A program made the translations under genes and the position numbers. 7,239 nt of DNA from positions 1 to 7,239 of the forward strand of contig JAOIVP010000024.1 in assembly GCA_028224115.1 (NCBI GenBank), written 5' to 3'. The notes below the pieces were generated by a model that saw nothing but the letters and a program-made list of their open reading frames with translations, made no database searches and was not told the origin of the DNA. This document shows, in pieces, positions 1 through 4,779 of this stretch (position 1 is its first letter; the number at the start of each line of letters is the position of its first letter). The stretch is from Candidatus Pelagibacter sp. Lineage in GTDB: Bacteria > Pseudomonadota > Alphaproteobacteria > Pelagibacterales > Pelagibacteraceae.

Positions 1-235
1 TCATAATGTTTTTCCCATTTGTAGTGATGCTCCAGGAGGAAATATGGAGGTAATTAAAAATGGTAAACTTGGAATACCTTTTAAAACAAATGATGAAAAT
101 GATCTTCAAAATAAGATAATAAAATTTTTAAATAAAAGATTTAAATTAGACAATAAAATTAGAATACAACATTTAATGAACTACACTGAGCTAGAATCTA
201 ATCAAAAGTATTTAAAAACTCTTAATAAACTTTAA
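1..235 (+). CDS. GT4-like glycosyltransferase, C-terminal end (5' truncated by window)
   Basis: The frame is open from the first full codon at position 2, so the real start lies outside the window; the ATG at 44 is internal. The visible ~77 residues begin HNVFPICSDAPGGNMEVI and continue NGKLGIPFKTND. This matches the end of the nucleotide-sugar-binding domain of GT-B glycosyltransferases (family GT1/GT4), where a Ser-Asp, a small Gly-rich turn, a conserved Glu and an 'NGK-G-F' strand precede the last helices. The remaining Lys/Asn-rich tail fits the C-terminal helix. Such enzymes act at the cytoplasmic membrane face in building surface polysaccharide; donor and acceptor cannot be told from this fragment. 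It converges on ald with 23 bp between the stops, and GC is visibly lower than in the tau genes. Family assignment is fairly secure, specificity unknown. Confidence 0.75.
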   Translation, partial: HNVFPICSDAPGGNMEVIKNGKLGIPFKTNDENDLQNKIIKFLNKRFKLDNKIRIQHLMNYTELESNQKYLKTLNKL

Positions 236-283
236 GCTCTATTAAAACTTTTATTATCTTATTGTGTTTTAATAGCTTTTTTT
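236..283 (+). terminator. Probable intrinsic terminator of the left-edge glycosyltransferase
   Basis: A perfect 10-bp inverted repeat (CTATTAAAAC at 239-248, GTTTTAATAG at 266-275) surrounds a 17-nt loop and is followed by C and then seven T at 277-283. The T run lies on the + side only, so it suits the glycosyltransferase rather than ald. The right arm and T run lie inside the last codons of the oppositely oriented ald gene. The stem is AT-rich and the loop long, so strength is uncertain. Confidence 0.5.
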
Positions 284-1380
284 GGATCTAAATATTCAAG
301 TTTAAATACATCTGCAACCGCTTTATAGGTAACCATTCCTTTATGTATATTTAAACCAGCTAAAAAGTTTTTATCTTCACTTAATGCTTTTTGATAACCT
401 TTATTAGCAAGTTTAACTAAATAAGGTAACGTTGCATTATTTAATGCAAGTGTTGAAGTTCTTGGAACACCTCCAGGCATATTTGCTACGCAATAATGAA
501 CAACATCATCAACGATATATGTTGGGTCACCATGGGTAGTTGGTTTACTTGTCTCAACACAACCACCTTGATCAATTGCTACATCAACTATTACAGATCC
601 TCGCTTCATTAACTTAATCATTTCTTTTGTTACTAATTTTGGAGCTTCTGCTCCAGGAATTAGGACACCACCAACTAAAAGATCAGCTTCTGAAACTAAT
701 TTATTTAGATCAATTTTATCACTTTGTTCTGGAATTATTTTATCACCAAACATTTCAACAAGTTGTTTCAATCTTTCTTCAGATTTATCAACGATATGAA
801 CTTTTGCTTGCATACCAGTTGCAATCACAGCTGCATTTTCTCCAACAACTCCTCCACCTAAAATAACAACTGTTCCACCAGTTACTCCTGGTGCACCACC
901 TAACAAAAGTCCTCTTCCTTTTTGATTTTTCTCAAGACAGTGAGCTCCAGCTTGAACCGACATTCTTCCAGCAACTGCGCTCATTGGCGCAAGTAAAGGT
1001 AATCTTCCATTATCATCTGTTACTGTTTCGTAAGCGATATTAATACTTTTAGATTTAATCAATCCTTCAGTTAGCTCTTTAGCAGCTGCAAGGTGAAGAT
1101 AAGTGTATATAATTTGATTTTCTCTAATCATATCTACCTCAACTTTTTGAGGCTCCTTTACTTTAACTATAATTTCAGCATCATTAAAAATATCTGCAGC
1201 AGTGCTTGCAATTTTAGCCCCCACATTTGCGTATTGTTCATTTTCAAAACCTGCTTCAAAACCACCATTGTTTTCAACGAGTACTTCATGACCTTCGGAA
1301 ACTAATGTTTTTACACTTTCAGGGGTTAAACCTATTCTGTTTTCTTGTGGTTTGATTTCCTTAGGTACGCCTATCTTCAT
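259..1380 (-). CDS. ald: Alanine dehydrogenase (NAD-dependent)
   Basis: Cytoplasmic enzyme of 373 residues, the normal length for the family, catalysing L-alanine + NAD+ + water to pyruvate + ammonium + NADH, reversibly. The N-terminus MKIGVPKEIKPQENR carries the pyruvate-binding Arg15; Lys73 and Lys75 (VKVKEP) and His96 (YLHLA) match the catalytic Lys/His region; Asp270 (VAIDQGG) matches the catalytic Asp. The Rossmann fold has the GxGxxG motif at 175-180 and Asp198 at the end of the second strand, which is typical of NAD rather than NADP use. It lies 37 bp downstream of the aminotransferase gene on the same strand, so the two are probably co-transcribed: alanine made by transamination is turned back into pyruvate, and nitrogen leaves as ammonium. 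The ribosome-binding site is weak, a purine-rich AAGAAAG just upstream. The 3' end overlaps a terminator-like hairpin of the facing gene. Family identity is near certain. Confidence 0.95.
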   Translation of the reverse strand: MKIGVPKEIKPQENRIGLTPESVKTLVSEGHEVLVENNGGFEAGFENEQYANVGAKIASTAADIFNDAEIIVKVKEPQKVEVDMIRENQIIYTYLHLAAAKELTEGLIKSKSINIAYETVTDDNGRLPLLAPMSAVAGRMSVQAGAHCLEKNQKGRGLLLGGAPGVTGGTVVILGGGVVGENAAVIATGMQAKVHIVDKSEERLKQLVEMFGDKIIPEQSDKIDLNKLVSEADLLVGGVLIPGAEAPKLVTKEMIKLMKRGSVIVDVAIDQGGCVETSKPTTHGDPTYIVDDVVHYCVANMPGGVPRTSTLALNNATLPYLVKLANKGYQKALSEDKNFLAGLNIHKGMVTYKAVADVFKLEYLDPKKAIKTQ

Positions 1381-1417
1381 AACATTTCTTTCTTAAACTT
1401 ATACGTTTAAAACCTAA

Positions 1418-2764
1418 TTAGTTTTTTTGGTTTTTTTGATAGTTGGTGATACCTGTTCTAAGTTTATCAATAATTTCATCAATATGTTTTTCTTCACAAA
1501 TAAATTGTGGAGCAATAATTAAACAGTCACCAGTTGCTTTAAAATTAACACCTGCTTCATAACAAGCTTTAAAACATTCATAACCTGCTTTACCTGGTTT
1601 GGTATTTAACTTCATATCAATACCACCCATCATTCCATATCCTCTAATATTGTCTACTGACTCTAAATCTTGAAGAGAAAATAAACCTTTTTGAAAATAT
1701 GGGGCTAAGTTTTTTGCTCTGTTAAAAATGTCATCTTTTTCAAAAATATCTTGAACAGCTAAAGCTGCAGCTACTGCAACAGGAATTCCAGAATAAGTGT
1801 ATCCATGAAATAATTCAACAGCACCTGTTGGTGAAGCATCCATTACTGCATCATAAATATAATCATTACAAGCAACTACACCCATAGGTACAACACCATT
1901 GGTTGTAGCTTTTGCCATTGTCATAATATCAGGTGTTACACCAAATTCATCTGCTCCAAACTTAGAACCTGTTCTGCCCCAACCCGTAATTACTTCATCA
2001 AAGATTAAAAGTATTCCATGTTTGTCGCAAATCTCTCTAAGTTTTTGTAAATATCCTTTTGGTGGAACTAAAGTGCCAGTTGATCCTGCAATTGGTTCAA
2101 CGATACATGCTGCAATATTTTCGCCACCAAAGTTTGCACAAATAGTCTCAAGATCATTTGCTAAATAATCTCCTGTTTCTGGTTGGCCGCTTACAAATTT
2201 ATGTTCTGGTAGATGAGTATGTCTGATGTGTTGAACACCCGGCATTAAAATACTTGCAAATGTTTTAACATTGTTAACCATTCCACCAACAGAAACACAT
2301 CCAATGTTCATACCATGATAACCTCTTTCACGACCTACAAATCTAAATCTTTGTGCATCCCCTTTTGCTCTATGATATGCAACAGCAATTTTGATTGCTG
2401 TTTCAACTGCAGTTGATCCACAAATCGTAAAAAACATTTTGTTTAAATCACCTGGAGTATGTTTTGCAATTTTTGAAGCTAATTCAAATGATCCACCAAA
2501 ACCTTGTTGAAAAGGTTGAGCATAATCTAATGTTTCTAATTGTTTTGTTACAGCTTCTGTAATTTCTTTTCTTCCATGACCTAATGGATTACAAAATAAT
2601 CCTGAGCTTGCATCAATTTGTGTTTTACCATGGTGTGTCTTTAAATAAACTCCTTTAGCTTCAGTTATTAATCTTGGATTTGCTTTAAAATCTTTATTAG
2701 ATGTAAATGGCATCCAATGTTCATTTAAAGAATTTGGTACTGAAGTTCTGTTCTCTGAGCTCAT
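1418..2764 (-). CDS. tpa: Class III omega-amino-acid (probably taurine):pyruvate aminotransferase
   Basis: PLP-dependent fold-type I aminotransferase of 448 residues, full length. Visible landmarks are the HWMPFT N-terminal motif, PLP-phosphate loop GST (116-118), Tyr149-His150 for ring stacking, Glu223, Asp256 in LIFDEVITGWGR, the Schiff-base Lys285 (MAKATTNG) and Thr323 (HGYTYSG). From memory, overall sequence resembles Pseudomonas-type beta-alanine/omega-amino-acid:pyruvate aminotransferase (EC 2.6.1.18) more than the Bilophila-type taurine:pyruvate aminotransferase (EC 2.6.1.77). The taurine call therefore rests mainly on context: it is divergent from tauABC and followed by ald. Expected reaction: taurine + pyruvate to sulfoacetaldehyde + L-alanine; beta-alanine, hypotaurine or GABA are alternative donors. 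The residue aligned with the usual substrate-switching Arg (414-416 in relatives) is Lys409. Start chosen at the ATG with AGAGAG eight bases upstream. Gene symbol is tentative; the class is certain. Confidence 0.85.
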   Translation of the reverse strand: MSSENRTSVPNSLNEHWMPFTSNKDFKANPRLITEAKGVYLKTHHGKTQIDASSGLFCNPLGHGRKEITEAVTKQLETLDYAQPFQQGFGGSFELASKIAKHTPGDLNKMFFTICGSTAVETAIKIAVAYHRAKGDAQRFRFVGRERGYHGMNIGCVSVGGMVNNVKTFASILMPGVQHIRHTHLPEHKFVSGQPETGDYLANDLETICANFGGENIAACIVEPIAGSTGTLVPPKGYLQKLREICDKHGILLIFDEVITGWGRTGSKFGADEFGVTPDIMTMAKATTNGVVPMGVVACNDYIYDAVMDASPTGAVELFHGYTYSGIPVAVAAALAVQDIFEKDDIFNRAKNLAPYFQKGLFSLQDLESVDNIRGYGMMGGIDMKLNTKPGKAGYECFKACYEAGVNFKATGDCLIIAPQFICEEKHIDEIIDKLRTGITNYQKNQKN

Positions 2765-2891
2765 AAAAGTTTCTCTCTTTATATTAATTTAATTTTGTAA
2801 TTCTGAATCTATGGCCTCTTTAAACTAAAATAAATACTTAAACTAGAGTAATTTTGATGCAACCCTGAATTGAATATTTTGGTTTTTTTGT

Positions 2892-2920
2892 TTTACATCA
2901 ATCTAAAATTGAATTTTAAT
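2892..2920 (+). promoter_or_regulatory. Candidate sigma-70 promoter of tauA
   Basis: TTTACA at 2892-2897 (five of six to TTGACA) and TTTAAT at 2915-2920 (five of six to TATAAT) are separated by exactly 17 bp. Transcription would start near 2926-2928 and leave a leader of roughly 25 bases that contains the AGGGG ribosome-binding site. In such AT-rich DNA a -10 match is cheap, but the 17-bp spacing and the -35 match make this the best candidate in the gap. Confidence 0.5.
2904..2918. promoter_or_regulatory. Candidate operator palindrome over the tauA promoter
   Basis: TAAAATT-G-AATTTTA is a perfect 7-bp inverted repeat with a one-base centre. It spans the promoter spacer and runs into the -10 element, where a bound dimeric regulator would block or control polymerase. 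It is made almost only of A and T, so chance is a real alternative. Confidence 0.3.
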
Positions 2921-2938
2921 AAGGTAATTTAATTAAAC

Positions 2939-2943
2939 AGGGG
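2939..2943 (+). promoter_or_regulatory. Strong ribosome-binding site of tauA
   Basis: AGGGG sits seven bases before the tauA ATG and is the strongest Shine-Dalgarno match of the five genes in the cassette. This fits a binding protein that must be made in excess over the membrane components. Confidence 0.7.
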
Positions 2944-2950
2944 AATAATA

Positions 2951-3892
2951 ATGAAAAAAATATTAAGTTTTATTCTTGGTTCAGTAGTTGCTCTTACCCT
3001 TTCTATGTCAGTTGCTAATTCAGCTGCTAAAGAAGTAAGAGTTGCATTCTTTCTAGAATGGCCAACGCCAAACCAAGAAGATAAAGTTAAAGGTATTTAC
3101 GAAAAAGCACTAGGTGTTCCAGTTAAATGGACTAACTTTTCAAATGGTGGTGCAATGACTGATGCTATGTTAGCAGGAGATATTGATATTTCTTACTCAC
3201 AAGGTTTAGTACCTTTCATTAATGCTGTTAAATCAAAAGCTCCTTTAAAACTTGTAGACATTGCTATGGAATACGGAATGGGTGGAACAACTTGTGTTAC
3301 ATCTAACGCCTCTGGAATTACAAAAGCAAATGGTTCTGAGTTAGAAGGTAAAAAAGTTGCAGTTCCACTAGGAACAATGGCTGAATACGTTTTTGATGAA
3401 AGTATGAAAGTTATTGGAGCTGATAGATCTAAAATGGATGTTATTCAAATGGACCCAGAAGAAGGTGCTGCTGCATTAGTAAGTGGTGACGTTGTTATGG
3501 CTTGTCTATTTGGTGGTAACTCTATCAAAGCTGCAACTGCAGTTGGATCAAGACTTTTAACAGTTCAAGAAGCTAGAGATGCTGGTATCTTAGGTATAGA
3601 TATTACATCTGTAACTGACAAGTTCATGAAAGAAAATCCTGGAATGTTAAGAACTTTCATCGAAGTAACTCACGAAGCAAATGCTAGATACGCAGCTGGT
3701 AAATCAGATATGAACGTAATAGCTAAAGACGCTGAAATGAAACTTGGTGATATGAAAGAAACAATCGGTGGATTTAAATTTCTTACACCTTCAGAAACTG
3801 AACAATCTATGACTTCTGGAAACCTTGCTGGTTTCTTAAAAGGAATGGATACTCCTAACGGAGCAGTTGATACAAGCTTTTTACCTCTTTAA
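2951..3892 (+). CDS. tauA: Taurine ABC transporter, periplasmic substrate-binding protein
   Basis: Secreted 313-residue binding protein of the TauA/SsuA (NMT1/THI5-like) family; E. coli TauA is about 320. A signal peptide is clear: Lys2-Lys3, a hydrophobic stretch at 4-19, and a Ser/Ala-rich cleavage zone near 24-26 (ANSAAKE). There is no lipobox Cys, so the mature protein should be free in the periplasm. Family landmarks follow: the first strand VRVAFFLEW (29-37), the hinge-proximal stretch around AMLAGDIDISYSQG (72-85), GKKVAVPLGTMAEY (133-146), and EEGAAALVSGDVVMA (170-184), which correspond in order to E. coli TauA. Only two Cys (115 and 185) are present. It is the first gene of the rightward arm, with its own promoter candidate and a strong ribosome-binding site, and is followed by a strong terminator. 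Taurine specificity is inferred from the neighbours; a related sulfonate or omega-amino acid is possible. Confidence 0.88.
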   Translation: MKKILSFILGSVVALTLSMSVANSAAKEVRVAFFLEWPTPNQEDKVKGIYEKALGVPVKWTNFSNGGAMTDAMLAGDIDISYSQGLVPFINAVKSKAPLKLVDIAMEYGMGGTTCVTSNASGITKANGSELEGKKVAVPLGTMAEYVFDESMKVIGADRSKMDVIQMDPEEGAAALVSGDVVMACLFGGNSIKAATAVGSRLLTVQEARDAGILGIDITSVTDKFMKENPGMLRTFIEVTHEANARYAAGKSDMNVIAKDAEMKLGDMKETIGGFKFLTPSETEQSMTSGNLAGFLKGMDTPNGAVDTSFLPL

Positions 3893-3914
3893 TTTTAGAG
3901 CGTAAAACAAATTT

Positions 3915-3954
3915 AAATAGGCGCCAATTAGAAATAATTGGTGCCTATTTTTTT
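3915..3954 (+). terminator. Strong intrinsic terminator between tauA and tauB
   Basis: The left arm at 3915-3930 pairs with 3935-3950 around a GAAA tetraloop. The 14 bp nearest the loop contain a single G-U wobble, and the outermost A-T pairs run into a T tract at 3948-3954. The GC-rich middle (AGGCGCC) stands out in this genome. It lies within the transporter operon, 22 bp after the tauA stop and 26 bp before tauB, so it probably acts as a partial terminator and tauA mRNA 3'-end stabiliser, making TauA exceed TauBC. Confidence 0.88.
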
Positions 3955-3980
3955 AAAATATTTTAATATAAAGAATTCTT

Positions 3981-4778
3981 ATGAGTGATTTAGTTTCACA
4001 AAATCTAAACATGATTTTTCAAACTCCTAAAGGAGAAACTGTTCACGCATTAAAAGATGTAAATTTTACTTTAAAAAAAGGAGAGCTTTTAACAGTTCTT
4101 GGTCCCTCTGGATGTGGGAAAACAACTCTACTAAATATTACGGCAGGATTTTTAAGACCAACTTCTGGACAAATTACATTAGGTAATAATGAAATTAATG
4201 GACCTGGTGTTGAACGAGGAATGGTATTTCAACAAGGTGCCTTGTTTGAATGGTTAACAGTTGCTGAAAATGTGAATTTTGGATTAAGAATGAAAAAAGA
4301 AGACCCAATTGAAACAGCAAAAAAAGTTGAAGAATGGTTAGAAATAGTTGGTCTTCAAGGTTTCGGTAATACTCCAACATACCAATTATCAGGAGGTATG
4401 CAGCAAAGGGTTGCTCTTGCAAGATGTTTGATAAATGATCCAGATTTAATTTTAATGGATGAACCATTGGGAGCTCTAGATGCACTCACTAGAGAAAAAA
4501 TGCAGTCGTTAGTTTTAAAAATTTGGAAAGAAACTGGAAAAACAATTATCCTAATTACACACTCAGTTGAAGAAGCATTGTTACTCGGTGAAAGGCTTTA
4601 TGTAATGGCACCAAGACCCGGAAGAATTCATAAAGAATACAATCTTCCATTTGCATCTATGGGACTAAAAGAAGATTTAAGAGAAATTAAAAACTTAAAA
4701 GATTTTACTAGCAAAAGAGAAGAGATTTTAACCATGATATGGAACATGGAAGAAGAAATTATGGGTAAAGAGTTATAG
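3981..4778 (+). CDS. tauB: Taurine ABC transporter, ATP-binding protein
   Basis: Cytoplasmic nucleotide-binding subunit of 265 residues that powers uptake, working as a dimer with TauC; the size is normal for the TauB/SsuB family. All catalytic elements are intact: Walker A GPSGCGKTT (41-49), Q-loop Gln84 (MVFQQ), signature LSGGMQQR (136-143), Walker B LILMDE (156-161) with catalytic Glu161, D-loop LGALD (163-167) and switch His194 (LITHS). The PRPGRI stretch near 211-216 is typical of nitrate/sulfonate/taurine importers. The ATG at 3981 has only a weak AAAGAA ribosome-binding site five bases upstream, which suggests lower translation than tauA. It follows an intrinsic terminator and is separated from tauC by one base, so TauB and TauC are probably translationally coupled. 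Confidence 0.93.
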   Translation: MSDLVSQNLNMIFQTPKGETVHALKDVNFTLKKGELLTVLGPSGCGKTTLLNITAGFLRPTSGQITLGNNEINGPGVERGMVFQQGALFEWLTVAENVNFGLRMKKEDPIETAKKVEEWLEIVGLQGFGNTPTYQLSGGMQQRVALARCLINDPDLILMDEPLGALDALTREKMQSLVLKIWKETGKTIILITHSVEEALLLGERLYVMAPRPGRIHKEYNLPFASMGLKEDLREIKNLKDFTSKREEILTMIWNMEEEIMGKEL

Positions 4779-4779
4779 T

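Larger units (their letters stand above)
2765..2950. promoter_or_regulatory. Divergent control region between tpa-ald and tauABC
   Basis: This 186-bp stretch is the largest gap in the window and separates the two divergent arms, so it should hold promoters for both. On the + side there is a good sigma-70-like promoter and a ribosome-binding site for tauA. On the - side, AGAGAG (complement of 2773-2778) precedes the tpa ATG by eight bases, but no convincing -35/-10 pair stands out. No riboswitch-like fold or open reading frame is evident. No regulator gene (for example TauR, a MocR/GntR type) is adjacent. Confidence 0.6.

Noticed and set aside
44..46. ATG as start of the left-edge gene
   Set aside because: Residues encoded at 2-43 (HNVFPICSDAPGGN) continue the glycosyltransferase pattern in the same frame, so the ATG is internal.
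1393..1410. Small hairpin between tpa and ald (TTAAAC/GTTTAA, 6-nt loop)
   Set aside because: Only six AT-rich base pairs and no T run in the direction of transcription; too weak to call a terminator or processing site.
1899..2168. Open frames opposite or out of phase with ald, tpa, tauB and tauC (for example 627-866, 1093-1305, 1899-2168, 4195-4485, 6000-6317)
   Set aside because: They lie wholly inside well-supported genes, have no recognisable family motifs and show the low-complexity composition expected of shadow frames.
2785..2934. Direct repeat TAATTTAATT at 2785-2794 and 2925-2934 in the divergent region
   Set aside because: Pure A/T ten-mers recur by chance in DNA of this composition, and neither copy sits at a sensible operator position relative to a promoter.
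2765..2950. Riboswitch in the tpa-tauA spacer
   Set aside because: No GC-rich paired elements or conserved aptamer core is visible, and the tauA leader downstream of the likely promoter is only about 25 bases.
3938..3967. Separate promoter for tauB (TTGGTG ... TTTAAT, 18-bp spacing)
   Set aside because: The -35 match is only three of six, it overlaps the terminator stem, and transcription would begin almost at the tauB ATG. Not supported enough to list.
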